Assembly (NCBI RefSeq): GCF_900115475.1
Contig: NZ_FOWP01000009.1
Coordinates: forward strand, 62,001 to 126,000
Source: Ectopseudomonas composti
Lineage (GTDB): Bacteria > Pseudomonadota > Gammaproteobacteria > Pseudomonadales > Pseudomonadaceae
DNA: 64,000 bases
Direction: 5' to 3'
Position 1 is the first letter of the stretch. The number at the start of each line of letters is the position of its first letter. The translations under genes were made by a program, and so were the position numbers. Positions 17,114 to 25,962 of the stretch are shown here, piece after piece. The notes below the pieces were generated by a model. It had not been told where the DNA came from. It saw only the letters and a list, made by a program, of their open reading frames with translations, and made no database searches.

Positions 17114-18274
17114 ATGATCCCCTACGGTCGCCAAGACATTACTCAGGCCGACATCGATGCAGTCGTCGAGGTTCTGCAGTCTGATTTCCTCACCCAGGGC
17201 CCGATGGTGCCCCGTTTCGAGCAAGGGGTGGCGCATCATGTCGCAGCGGCGCACGCGCTGGCCGTCAATAGTGCCACCTCGGCACTGCATATCGCCTGCC
17301 TGGCGCTGGGGTTGGGAGAAGGCGACCGCCTGTGGACATCACCGATCACCTTCGTGGCTTCTGCCAACTGCGCGCTGTACTGCGGTGCGCAGGTGGATTT
17401 CGTTGATATCGACCCACGTACCTATAACCTCTGCCCCAAGGCACTTGAGCGCAAACTACAGGCGGCAGAGCGTGAGGGTGCGTTACCCAAGGTGCTCGTC
17501 GCCGTACACTTGTGTGGCCAGTCCTGTGATATGCAGGCCATCTCGGTACTGGCCAAGCGCTACGGCTTCAAGGTTATTGAAGATGCCTCTCATGCCATTG
17601 GTGGCAAATACCGGGGAGAGTTCATCGGTAACTGCCGCCACAGCGACATAACGGTATTCAGCTTTCACCCAGTAAAGATCATCACTACCGCCGAGGGGGG
17701 AATGGCCCTCACCAATAGTGCCGAACTGGGAGGGAAAATGGCTTTGCTGCGCAGTCACGGTATTACCCGTGACCCGTCGCAAATGACCCACGCTGCTGAT
17801 GGCCCCTGGTACTACCAGCAGATCGACCTTGGCTTCAACTACCGGATGACCGAGCTGCAGGCCGCGCTCGGGTTCAGTCAATTACGGCGTCTCGATCAGT
17901 TCGTGGCACGTCGCCATGAGTTGGCGGCCCGCTATAACCGACTATTGGCGACATTGCCAGTGACAACGCCCTGGCAGCATCCCGACAGCTACTCCGGCCT
18001 GCACCTATACGCCGTGCGCCTGAAGCTGGAGCAGATCGGCAAAAGCCATCGTGAGGTTTTCGAGTCGCTACGCGAGCAAGGCATTGGCGTCAACCTGCAC
18101 TACATCCCGGTACATACCCAGCCGTACTTCCAGCGCATGGGTTTCAAGCCGGGGGATTTCCCCGAGGCTGAGCGCTACTACGCTGAATCCATCAGCCTGC
18201 CGATGTTCCAGACCATGACCGATGCTCAGCAGGATGACGTCGTGGTCGCTCTTCAGCGAGCACTTCAGGCATGA
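17114..18274 (+). CDS. pseC: UDP-4-amino-4,6-dideoxy-N-acetyl-beta-L-altrosamine transaminase
   Basis: PseC is a PLP enzyme that aminates C4 of the PseB product using glutamate. The 386-residue DegT/DnrJ/EryC1 protein starts MIPYGRQDITQADIDAV, typical of PseC. It has NSATSALHIACLALGLG, the EDASHAIGG motif and the PLP lysine in FSFHPVKIITTAEGG near residue 190. It follows pseB by 3 bases and overlaps pseF. The free 4-amine that it makes is the group normally acetylated by PseH, which is absent here. Confidence 0.94.
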   Translation: MIPYGRQDITQADIDAVVEVLQSDFLTQGPMVPRFEQGVAHHVAAAHALAVNSATSALHIACLALGLGEGDRLWTSPITFVASANCALYCGAQVDFVDIDPRTYNLCPKALERKLQAAEREGALPKVLVAVHLCGQSCDMQAISVLAKRYGFKVIEDASHAIGGKYRGEFIGNCRHSDITVFSFHPVKIITTAEGGMALTNSAELGGKMALLRSHGITRDPSQMTHAADGPWYYQQIDLGFNYRMTELQAALGFSQLRRLDQFVARRHELAARYNRLLATLPVTTPWQHPDSYSGLHLYAVRLKLEQIGKSHREVFESLREQGIGVNLHYIPVHTQPYFQRMGFKPGDFPEAERYYAESISLPMFQTMTDAQQDDVVVALQRALQA

Positions 18275-18969
18275 GACTCGCAGTCATCCCTGCCCGTGGT
18301 GGCAGCAAGCGCATACCGCGCAAGAACATCAAAACGTTCTGCGGGAAGCCGATGATCGTATGGTCGATCGAGGCGGCCCTGGCCAGTGGTTGTTTTGATG
18401 CCGTGATCGTCTCCACCGATGATGCCGAGATTGCCGAGGTGGCTCGCCATTACGGCGCCGATGTGCCGTTCATGCGTCCAGCAGAGTTGTCTGATGACTA
18501 CGCTGGAACTGTTCCGGTCATTCGCCACGCAACCGAGTGGTTCATTGCCAATGGGCAGGCGCCAGAGCAGGTTTGCTGCATTTACGCTACCGCGCCTTTC
18601 GTGACTGGCGAGGATATTCGCGGAGGGTTGGATGCGTTGTCCAACAACGACTGTGACTACGCCTTCTCTGTTACCAGCTACGCCTTCCCTATTCAGCGAG
18701 CAATCCGCATCACGCCGGCTGATCGTGTAGAAATGTTCAATCCTGAGCACTTCAACACGCGCTCCCAGGATCTTGAGGAGGCTTATCACGATGCAGGGCA
18801 GTTCTACTGGGGGCGCGCCAGTGCGTGGTTGGAAGGCAAGATCCTGTTTGGGACATACGCCGTACCGGTCAAGTTACCTCGTCATCGGGTTCAGGATATC
18901 GACACCTTGGAAGACTGGGTGCGGGCCGAGTGGCTTTTCAAGGCCATACAGGCTCAGGTAGAGCAATAA
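18271..18969 (+). CDS. pseF: Pseudaminic acid cytidylyltransferase
   Basis: PseF activates the finished nonulosonate to the CMP sugar. The 232-residue nucleotidyltransferase begins MRLAVIPARGGSKRIPRKNIK, the signature of CMP-NeuAc/CMP-Pse synthetases, and has VSTDDAEIAEVARHYGADVPFMRP-type sequence with DDYAGT downstream. The end RHRVQDIDTLEDW matches the usual QDIDT metal-binding segment. The ATG overlaps the pseC stop. CMP-Pse is the donor for a glycosyltransferase encoded further on. Confidence 0.94.
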   Translation: MRLAVIPARGGSKRIPRKNIKTFCGKPMIVWSIEAALASGCFDAVIVSTDDAEIAEVARHYGADVPFMRPAELSDDYAGTVPVIRHATEWFIANGQAPEQVCCIYATAPFVTGEDIRGGLDALSNNDCDYAFSVTSYAFPIQRAIRITPADRVEMFNPEHFNTRSQDLEEAYHDAGQFYWGRASAWLEGKILFGTYAVPVKLPRHRVQDIDTLEDWVRAEWLFKAIQAQVEQ

Positions 18970-18972
18970 ATC

Positions 18973-20061
18973 ATGAAAGTCGCTTTCCGAGCGGATGCAT
19001 CATTGCAGATGGGCAGTGGGCATATCATGCGTTGCTTGACCTTGGCAGACGCCTTGAAGCAGAAAGGCGCTCAATGCCATTTCTTTTGCCGAGAACACCC
19101 CGGCCACCTTATCGAAATGGTTCGCGGCAAGGGCCATGCTGTGCATGTTCTGCCTTACGAACCGGAGAGCCTGATAGACCGAGACGGGCCTGCTCACGCC
19201 GCTTGGCTGGGTGCAACCCAGGAGCAGGATGTTCAGGCATGTTCACCTACCTTGCAGGAACTCCAGCCAGATTGGTTGATCGTGGACCACTATGCTTTGG
19301 ACATTCGCTGGGAAGAGCGGTTACGGCCCTTCTGTCGACGGTTGATGGTCATAGATGATCTGGCTGATCGGAGCCATCAATGCGACTTGCTGCTTGACCA
19401 GAACCTTGGGCGAAAGCATGAGGATTATGCCGGACTGGTCCCAAATGACTGTGTCGTGGTCACGGGCCCGCAATATGCCTTGTTGCGGCCGGAGTTTGCT
19501 GCTTTGAGAGAGGTCAGCCTCAAGCGTCGGGACGAGCCCCATTTGCGTAACATACTCATCTCTATGGGGGGAGTGGATGGACCCAACGCTACCAGTCGAG
19601 TTCTGGAGGCGTTGAGAGAGTGCGTGCTGCCGGATGATTGCCAGTTGAAAGTAGTGATGGGCCCGAAGGCGCCCTGGCTTCAACAGGTTCGTGATGCCGC
19701 GAGTACGATGCTTTGTCCAACGGAGGTATTGGTCAATGTCACTGATATGGGTACTTTGATGATGAGCAGTGACCTATCCATAGGTGCTGCTGGAAGTACC
19801 TCATGGGAACGCTGCTGTCTGGGGGTGCCGAGCATCATTCTGGTATTGGCTGAGAACCAACGCCTTATTTCTTTCGAGCTGGACAAAGCCGGGGCGGCCA
19901 AGGCGATCAGCCTGGATGAGAGTGATCTGGATGCTCAACTGAAGAAGTTGATCGATAGATACCAGATATCTGCTCACCTTAAGGAAACTTCCAAAAGAGC
20001 GGCTTCGGTTTGTGACGGAATAGGTGTAGAGCGAATCGGGAGTGTGCTGTTTGGAAAGTAA
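18973..20061 (+). CDS. pseG: UDP-2,4-diacetamido-2,4,6-trideoxy-beta-L-altropyranose hydrolase
   Basis: PseG is a GT-B-fold hydrolase that releases UDP from the fully N-acylated altrose intermediate. Its 362 residues open with KVAFRADASLQMGSGHIMRC, where the GSGHIMR motif includes the catalytic His, and contain IVDHYALD and GAAGSTSWERCCLGVPS typical of the UDP-binding half. It lies 3 bases after pseF. The acyl group on N4 of its natural substrate may be formyl here, given the neighbouring formyltransferase-like genes. Confidence 0.93.
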   Translation: MKVAFRADASLQMGSGHIMRCLTLADALKQKGAQCHFFCREHPGHLIEMVRGKGHAVHVLPYEPESLIDRDGPAHAAWLGATQEQDVQACSPTLQELQPDWLIVDHYALDIRWEERLRPFCRRLMVIDDLADRSHQCDLLLDQNLGRKHEDYAGLVPNDCVVVTGPQYALLRPEFAALREVSLKRRDEPHLRNILISMGGVDGPNATSRVLEALRECVLPDDCQLKVVMGPKAPWLQQVRDAASTMLCPTEVLVNVTDMGTLMMSSDLSIGAAGSTSWERCCLGVPSIILVLAENQRLISFELDKAGAAKAISLDESDLDAQLKKLIDRYQISAHLKETSKRAASVCDGIGVERIGSVLFGK

Positions 20062-20713
20062 CTCAATTACAGTCCTTGTCGATAATGATTCTTGGATTAT
20101 CCCCTATGCGAGAAAACTGGTGGAGATCCTGAGAGAAAAAGGCTTGGACGCGGCTTTTGCGGATAGCGCTGACAGAGTGCGGGTCGGTTGGATCAATTTC
20201 ATGCTTGGTTGTACGCGGATCGTAAGTGATGACGTGTTGCTGCGAAACCAGCATAACTTAGTGGTGCATGAAAGCGAACTACCTGAGGGGCGTGGGTTTG
20301 CTCCAATGGCTTGGCAAATTCTGGAAGGGAAGCGACAGATCCCAATATGCCTCCTGGAGGCATCAGGCGCGGTTGATGCCGGTGATGTCTGGATAAGGGA
20401 TGTTATAGAGCTGAATGGGGCGGAGTTGTGTGACGAGTGGCGAACTCTGCAAGGAGAAAAAACCGTCCAGCTTTGCTTGAGGTTTGTCAATGAATATAAA
20501 GCGCTTATTCCCGTAAAACAAGAGGGAGCACCTTCTTGGTACTCGCGTCGGCGTCCCGCCGATAGCCGTTTGAATATCGATAAGTCGGTACGAGATCAGT
20601 TCAATCTGCTCAGGATCGTGGATAACGAAAGATACCCCGCCTATTTTGAAATTGATGGGCAGGTTTATACGTTGCAGATATTCAAGGCCAGGGGGGAAAA
20701 TGGCGGAGCATGA
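20051..20713 (+). CDS. Formyltransferase-fold protein 1, in pse cluster
   Basis: The 220-residue protein shows the formyl-tetrahydrofolate transferase pattern around VVHESELPEGRGFAPM. The catalytic His (73) and Asp (109, in AVDAGDVW) are present, but the usual Asn two residues before the His is Val. A C-terminal block SRRRPADSRLNID...LRIVDNERYPAYFEIDG is shared in outline with the next gene, so they look like paralogues. It probably moves a formyl group to a sugar amine in the pathway, replacing PseH. TTG 20051 has GGGAG 8 bases upstream and overlaps the pseG stop; GTG 20042 in the same frame is an alternative. Whether it is active or a partner of gene 2 is unclear. Confidence 0.78.
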   Translation: MESNSITVLVDNDSWIIPYARKLVEILREKGLDAAFADSADRVRVGWINFMLGCTRIVSDDVLLRNQHNLVVHESELPEGRGFAPMAWQILEGKRQIPICLLEASGAVDAGDVWIRDVIELNGAELCDEWRTLQGEKTVQLCLRFVNEYKALIPVKQEGAPSWYSRRRPADSRLNIDKSVRDQFNLLRIVDNERYPAYFEIDGQVYTLQIFKARGENGGA

Positions 20714-21404
20714 GGCGGGGAAGGCTACGTATATATTTGCCAGTTGCAAAACGTGGCATAGAGCTTATTTCGACACCTTGTCCAAAGAGGGACATGCCCA
20801 TTGGATTTGGGTGTCGCGACCAGCGGAGTTGATAAGCGTCCTCGATCGGAAAAGTCCACGTTACATATTTTTCCTTCACTGGAATTGGCTTGTTCCCGAG
20901 TCGATCTGGGAGCGTCACGAATGCGTTTGCTTCCATATGACTGATGTGCCTTATGGAAGGGGGGGGAGCCCTCTTCAGAACCTGATCGTTGCCGGTCATA
21001 GCCAGACCAAGTTGACAGCTTTGAGGATGATTGAGGAAATGGATGCCGGCCCGGTATATACGAAAAAAGATCTGGATCTTTCGGGCACTGCCCAGGAGAT
21101 CTATGTTCGTGCAGGTGCATTGAGTACTGAGATCATCCGTTGGATGGTTTCTGTCGAGCCGGAGCCTGTTCCGCAGTCCGGAGAGCCTGTCGCGTTTCGG
21201 CGCCGCATCCCCGAGCAAAGCAGATTGCCTGAGTCTGGAGAGGTGGCCTATCTATACGATTTCATTAGAATGTTGGATGCAGATAGTTATCCACATGCCT
21301 TCCTCGACTATGGGGACTTTAGGCTAGAGTTCAGAAAGGCTCAGCAGGGTGATATGGAATTGAGTGCCCAAGTTAAGATATACAAGCGAAAGAACGAGGC
21401 TTGA
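20700..21404 (+). CDS. Formyltransferase-fold protein 2 (methionyl-tRNA formyltransferase-like), in pse cluster
   Basis: A 234-residue formyltransferase-like protein. The active-site region reads FHMTDVPYGRGGSPLQNLI with His79, and Asp115 in EEMDAGPVY; the usual Asn is Cys77. The GRGGSPLQNL form is one I associate with sugar formyltransferases of nonulosonate loci rather than with Fmt, and it lacks the tRNA-binding C-terminal domain of Fmt (~310 residues). The tail has RRRIPEQSRL and YDFIRMLDADSYPHAF, echoing gene 1. ATG 20700 follows a GGGGGG site and overlaps gene 1 by 14 bases; pseI follows with a stop/start overlap. Inferred role: N-formylation at the position that becomes N7 of pseudaminic acid. 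Confidence 0.82.
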   Translation: MAEHEAGKATYIFASCKTWHRAYFDTLSKEGHAHWIWVSRPAELISVLDRKSPRYIFFLHWNWLVPESIWERHECVCFHMTDVPYGRGGSPLQNLIVAGHSQTKLTALRMIEEMDAGPVYTKKDLDLSGTAQEIYVRAGALSTEIIRWMVSVEPEPVPQSGEPVAFRRRIPEQSRLPESGEVAYLYDFIRMLDADSYPHAFLDYGDFRLEFRKAQQGDMELSAQVKIYKRKNEA

Positions 21405-21406
21405 AA

Positions 21407-22453
21407 ATGATTGCAGAAATAAATGGACGAAAAATTGGTAAAGGTCATCCGCCTTATATTATCGCCGAATTATCAGCCAATCATAATGGCTCGTTGGAGC
21501 GAGCATTCGAGACGATCAAAGCTGCTCATGAAAGTGGCGCACATGCAATAAAAATTCAGACCTACACCGCTGACACCATGACCATTGATTGTGATCGTGA
21601 GGACTTCATGATTCATGGTGGTTTATGGGCAGGGTATAAATTGTATGACCTTTACAAATGGGCTGAAACTCCTTTTGAATGGCATAAGGCGATATTCGAT
21701 TATGCCGCTAGCCTGGGAATCACTATCTTTTCTACCCCGTTTGATGAGTCGGCGGTTGATCTGCTGGAATCACTAGGTACTCCCGCCTATAAGATTGCCT
21801 CTTTCGAGGCGACTGATCTTCCGTTGATCCGCTACGTCGCCAGCAAAGGTAAGCCGGTGATCATTTCCACCGGAATGTGTACCGAGTCGGAAATCTCGGA
21901 GGCCGTTGCTACGGCTCGGGAGGCCGGATGTGAAAGCCTGGTCGTGCTCCACTGCATTAGCAGTTATCCTGCGCCAATGGATCAAGCGAATTTGCTGCAG
22001 ATGCCGCGTTTGACAGAATGCTTTGGGACTATCCCAGGACTGTCCGACCATACATTGGGTACAACCGCTTCCGTGGCTGCAGTGGCACTTGGAGCTTGTG
22101 TGATCGAAAAACACTTCACTCTCAGTCGAAATGACAAGGGGCCGGACAGCGAATTTTCCATCGAGCCTGATGAGCTGAAACGGCTTTGCCAAGATACTTT
22201 CGATGCTTGGTCAGCGCTGGGCAAACCTGGTTTCGAGCGTCAGAAAGCAGAAGAGGGGAGCAAGCATTTTCGCCGTTCTGTATATTTCATCAAGGATATG
22301 GAGGCTGGGGAAATCATCACGCCTGCCCATATTCGCCGTATCCGGCCTGGCTTCGGGCTACCACCCAAGTATTTCGACCAGCTTATTGGCAAGCGCGTTA
22401 AGGAAGATGTTGATCGCGGAACAGCGACCGACTGGGAGTTGATCGGTGAGTAA
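21407..22453 (+). CDS. pseI: Pseudaminic acid synthase
   Basis: PseI condenses the 6-deoxy-AltNAc derivative with phosphoenolpyruvate to give pseudaminic acid. The 348-residue NeuB-family protein has the TIM-barrel start IIAELSANHNGSLERA, the metal and PEP sites (KIQTYTADTMT, STGMCTESEI, HCISSYPAP, GLSDHTLG, EKHFT) and a C-terminal SAF/antifreeze-like domain (RRSVYFIKDMEAGEIIT). All expected residues are present. ATG 21407 with an upstream GAGG is preferred to TTG 21401. It overlaps the following deacetylase by 8 bases. Confidence 0.95.
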   Translation: MIAEINGRKIGKGHPPYIIAELSANHNGSLERAFETIKAAHESGAHAIKIQTYTADTMTIDCDREDFMIHGGLWAGYKLYDLYKWAETPFEWHKAIFDYAASLGITIFSTPFDESAVDLLESLGTPAYKIASFEATDLPLIRYVASKGKPVIISTGMCTESEISEAVATAREAGCESLVVLHCISSYPAPMDQANLLQMPRLTECFGTIPGLSDHTLGTTASVAAVALGACVIEKHFTLSRNDKGPDSEFSIEPDELKRLCQDTFDAWSALGKPGFERQKAEEGSKHFRRSVYFIKDMEAGEIITPAHIRRIRPGFGLPPKYFDQLIGKRVKEDVDRGTATDWELIGE

Positions 22454-23117
22454 GGTTGTCTTGGTCGTAGCTGCTCATTCCGATGATGAGGTTCTCGGGT
22501 GCGGTGGGACTATCGCTCGGCACGTGGATGAAGGCGATACGGTTTATGCTGTATTCCTTGCCGACGGTATTAGCTCTCGTGAAGGCGCCGGAGTTGCTGA
22601 GTTAAATAAGCGAATGGAAGCGTCTGAGCATGCTCGCCAGATATTGGGTATTACCAAGAACTACTATCTGGGGCTGCCAGACAACCGCTTGGACACATTG
22701 CCGCTGATTGAAGTTATTCAGCCATTGGAGCAGGTTGTCTCAGAGATAAAGCCCCATATCATTTATACGCATCACTTTGGTGACTTGAACGTTGATCACC
22801 GCATTGCACATCAGGCCGTGATGACTGCATGTCGTCCTTTGCCAGGTGGCAGTGTAAGGGAAATATATACCTTTCAAGTGATGTCGAGTACCGAGTGGAA
22901 TTCACCAGGCTATATGCCATTTTTACCCCAGTGTGCGGTTGATGTCTCCTCTTACTTAGAGGTCAAGGAGGCCGCGCTTAAAGCTTATGAGCATGAAATG
23001 AGGGCATATCCTCACTCAAGGAGCGTGAGTCATCTTATTGCTTTGGCTCAACATAATGGTGCCATGCATGGGTTTATGGCGGCAGAAGTTTTTATGATTG
23101 CCAGACTGTTGCGATGA
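22446..23117 (+). CDS. PIG-L family N-deacetylase
   Basis: A 223-residue LmbE/PIG-L-type zinc hydrolase. The AHSDDEVLG motif (His11, Asp13, Asp14) and THHFGDLNVDHR provide the zinc ligands and base. The family removes acetyl groups from N-acetyl sugars. It starts with GTG inside the end of pseI and is probably translated with it. Removal of the 5-N-acetyl of pseudaminic acid, or of its CMP form, followed by another acylation, would explain its place; this is inference. It is the last gene of the pse block before the AT-rich wzy. Confidence 0.86.
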   Translation: MSKVVLVVAAHSDDEVLGCGGTIARHVDEGDTVYAVFLADGISSREGAGVAELNKRMEASEHARQILGITKNYYLGLPDNRLDTLPLIEVIQPLEQVVSEIKPHIIYTHHFGDLNVDHRIAHQAVMTACRPLPGGSVREIYTFQVMSSTEWNSPGYMPFLPQCAVDVSSYLEVKEAALKAYEHEMRAYPHSRSVSHLIALAQHNGAMHGFMAAEVFMIARLLR

Positions 23118-23164
23118 GCTAAAAGCTCATGGTTATAAGGTGCTTTTCTCTGTAGAGGTGATCT

Positions 23165-24409
23165 GTGGTTGATCGGGTTGGTGGTTTTTTTAAGGTCTTT
23201 GATAGTAGGCAAGTTGTTTTTTTGTCTGCGTTGTTGGTTTTGTGTAATTATTACTATTTTTATTTCTTGGATTTTTATCAGGGGGTTGCAGATGTTGGGG
23301 TAGGATTTTCCATCTTAAAATTATTTGGTGTTTTTCTGGGGGCTGTCTCGCTTCTAAGAGTGACTCTTAGGGACGGTAAAAAAGAGCTTTGGTATGTGAC
23401 GATTTTTTTTCTAATTGCATTTATATTGTTTTTTTTGAAAGGGGTTCTTTTGGGCTTTAGTGGTCTAATGTTTTTAAACGCTTTTCTCTGTATGGTTCCT
23501 TTTCTTGTTTTTCGTCTTAAGGGTGGGCGCGAGAGAGTTGTTTTTTTCTTTGAGTGTTGTCTATATGTATTGATTTTTCAAATTATTTTGGATCAATTAA
23601 TTTATTGGTCTGGTAATAGTCTCTGGGAGAATAAGGCCTTTGTGGGTGGGCTTGGCAATCCTTCTAGTTTTGGTTTGCTGTGCAATGTTTTGCTCTGCTA
23701 TGTGCTTTTTGAGCGTCGCGCAGCTTTCTCATCGACCTTGTTTGCGTTTGTTCTAGCCTATGGCGTGTGTAGGTCTAACTCTTTGCTGGCGCTTATTTCT
23801 CTTGGTGTGGTGTTGGGGTTTTATTTTTTTGAATATCGTTCTTTGAGGCGATTCGCTTTTGTTTTAGCTGTCTTCTCTTTTTCAGTATATCTTGGTGGGC
23901 AGGCTCATCTTTTTTATAAATTCGATTCGCTTGTTGATTTGGCCTTTGAAGAAGTGGGTAGTGTTGTTGAGGAGGATGTAGGCGGTTCTGTGTCAATATC
24001 TACTCGCGTTCATATTCATTATGAATATCTTGATAATCTCCTTTCCAGGCCTGTAGAGGCTATTTTCTATGGATTTACGAATAAAGCTTATATGGCTTAT
24101 GATAGTCAGTTGTTGACCTACTTGAGTAGCTTTGGCTTGCTTGTTTCTCTATTGTTTTTTTTGTCTTTTTCCGCGGTTCTGTTTCATTGTTTTTCTAGCG
24201 GTTCGAGTTACTTTGTGTTTGTTGCGCTTTTTATTTTTGGTCTGACATTTCTCACGAACAGAATTTTGGATTACTATCCGATGCCAATTTTCTTTGCTCT
24301 TTTAGTGGTTCTTGCAAGTGATGATTTTTCTTGCGGTAGGCGGCGTTTTTTATCAGGGCGACGTTCTTTTCCTTATTTCTTTACAAAGTCCGAGAGGTTG
24401 CCTTCGTGA
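23165..24409 (+). CDS. wzy: O-antigen polymerase, Wzy-like membrane protein
   Basis: A highly hydrophobic 414-residue protein with about eleven predicted membrane segments and a larger outside loop near residues 255-305 (EEVGSVVEEDVGGSVSISTR onward), the typical topology of Wzy. Wzy joins O units on the periplasmic side. There is no sequence motif to prove it; assignment rests on topology, locus position and strong AT bias, with long T runs in the coding strand. GTG 23165 follows an AGAGG site. Its stop overlaps the GTG of the next gene. Confidence 0.75.
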   Translation: MVDRVGGFFKVFDSRQVVFLSALLVLCNYYYFYFLDFYQGVADVGVGFSILKLFGVFLGAVSLLRVTLRDGKKELWYVTIFFLIAFILFFLKGVLLGFSGLMFLNAFLCMVPFLVFRLKGGRERVVFFFECCLYVLIFQIILDQLIYWSGNSLWENKAFVGGLGNPSSFGLLCNVLLCYVLFERRAAFSSTLFAFVLAYGVCRSNSLLALISLGVVLGFYFFEYRSLRRFAFVLAVFSFSVYLGGQAHLFYKFDSLVDLAFEEVGSVVEEDVGGSVSISTRVHIHYEYLDNLLSRPVEAIFYGFTNKAYMAYDSQLLTYLSSFGLLVSLLFFLSFSAVLFHCFSSGSSYFVFVALFIFGLTFLTNRILDYYPMPIFFALLVVLASDDFSCGRRRFLSGRRSFPYFFTKSERLPS

Positions 24410-25962
24410 AGGTTGGTCTTGTTAATTTGTTTTCTTTTAGGCCTCACGTTGAGCAGTTGCTTTACCTTTCGTATTTGCTTGAGTCAGCAGGGCATGAAAT
24501 TTTTTATCTGACGTGTGATGCAGCAGTTAGTAATTGCTATCCGAGAGCAATCAAGGGCAGTGGCAAATTTAAGGAATGTGCGAAATGTATGGTGGGTGGG
24601 GTGCGAAGCTACGCATCCCAGCGTGTTACTGCGATAAATGGCCGGGCTTCGGGAGGGGGGGACGAGCATGTCTTGGACAAGCTTGCGCTCTCCAGTTCTT
24701 GCACCTTGACGCGTACTGAGTCGGAAACCGAGTGGCTTGAGCCAGAGGTGGTGGCTGTGCGTCGTTCGCTATACGGCCCTATTGCAAGTACTGTCGAGAG
24801 TACGCGACGCTGGATTGAGAATAATTCACTGGAGGGAGTTATTTGCTTCAATGGGCGGATGGATTTAACTCGTGCTGTAACCTTTGCTTGTGAGCAGATG
24901 GGTATTCCCTTCATCACCCATGAGCGCCCTTGGTTCAGTCAGGGGATTCATCTGACCCCGAATGCTAACTGCCTGTCTCTCAAAGCCGTTGGGGACATGG
25001 TCGCCGAATATGATTCACGACCGTTGACATTGACTCAGGCGAAAATTGCCGGAAAGTTGGCGGGGGATCGATTTCTGCAGCGTAACTCTCTGGAGTGGCG
25101 GCTCTATAACAAAAATCCCGAGCCGGCTCCCTGGCCCCTCGATACGGAGGGGCTGCGCGTACTGGTTCTGCCCAGCAGCAAGAATGAGTTTGCAGGTCAC
25201 GACGAGTGGGCTTCTCCTTGGGTCGACAATACCCAGGCACTGGATGATTTTTTCGAGGCTTTTGGCATTCATTCAAACCAAGTGGTCGTGCGTTGCCACC
25301 CGAACTGGTCAGAGAACATTGGGCGTGTAGGTGGTGAGCGGTCCCTTGGTTTGTATCTCGAATGGACCAGAAATCGAGGTATTTACTGCATCTCGAGCGA
25401 ACAAAAAGCCAGTACCTACGACCTCATTCAGCAGGCCGATATCGTTGTGATGAATGGCGGCAGTTCGGCTGTCGAGGCGGGCGTCTGCGGCAAGCAGGTG
25501 ATTTGTCTGGGGCCGTCCACTTATGCGCGTGCCGGGTTTGTGAGAGCTTTTCCCGATAAGCAATCAATGTACGCCTTGGACGCACGTAAGGATTTGGAAC
25601 CTGATCTGATCATTCGCAAGACGCTGCGCTTCCTTTATCTGCGTTCTCATCGTCATCCGCAATTCGTCGATTTCGTGCGCCCCATTGAGACGACGCGTTA
25701 CACCTATCGAGAGGGGGCGGATGCTTCCCGGATCACTGACATGTTTCATACCGGCAAGCTGGTTGCGGACGATGAAAGTTATGCTTCAGACGAAAGCGAA
25801 GAGAGCCAGGTTGTAGGGCTATTGAAGGACAAACGGTGGGGGGAGTTAGCTGATTATGAGGTTCCAGAGCTGGATTTACCTTTGCTAGAAATAAAACGGC
25901 GTCCTGCGTTTCGTTGGGTCGACGAAGTCAGAGCCATGTTACCCAGAGGGGATAGAGGTTGA
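24406..25962 (+). CDS. Capsule-synthesis type (KpsS/LipB-like) glycosyltransferase
   Basis: The 518-residue cytoplasmic protein resembles the capsule_synth family: CFNGRMDLTRAVTFACEQMGIP with THERPWFSQG in the first half, and a second Rossmann half with RCHPNW and QADIVVMNGGSSAVEAGVCGKQVICLGP, the nucleotide-sugar site. Several members of this group use CMP-activated acidic sugars, so it is the best candidate for the CMP-pseudaminic acid transferase here, though that is inference. It starts with GTG overlapping the wzy stop and its own stop overlaps the TTG of the next gene. An acidic C-terminal tail (about 455-480) is unusual. Confidence 0.8.
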   Translation: MKVGLVNLFSFRPHVEQLLYLSYLLESAGHEIFYLTCDAAVSNCYPRAIKGSGKFKECAKCMVGGVRSYASQRVTAINGRASGGGDEHVLDKLALSSSCTLTRTESETEWLEPEVVAVRRSLYGPIASTVESTRRWIENNSLEGVICFNGRMDLTRAVTFACEQMGIPFITHERPWFSQGIHLTPNANCLSLKAVGDMVAEYDSRPLTLTQAKIAGKLAGDRFLQRNSLEWRLYNKNPEPAPWPLDTEGLRVLVLPSSKNEFAGHDEWASPWVDNTQALDDFFEAFGIHSNQVVVRCHPNWSENIGRVGGERSLGLYLEWTRNRGIYCISSEQKASTYDLIQQADIVVMNGGSSAVEAGVCGKQVICLGPSTYARAGFVRAFPDKQSMYALDARKDLEPDLIIRKTLRFLYLRSHRHPQFVDFVRPIETTRYTYREGADASRITDMFHTGKLVADDESYASDESEESQVVGLLKDKRWGELADYEVPELDLPLLEIKRRPAFRWVDEVRAMLPRGDRG

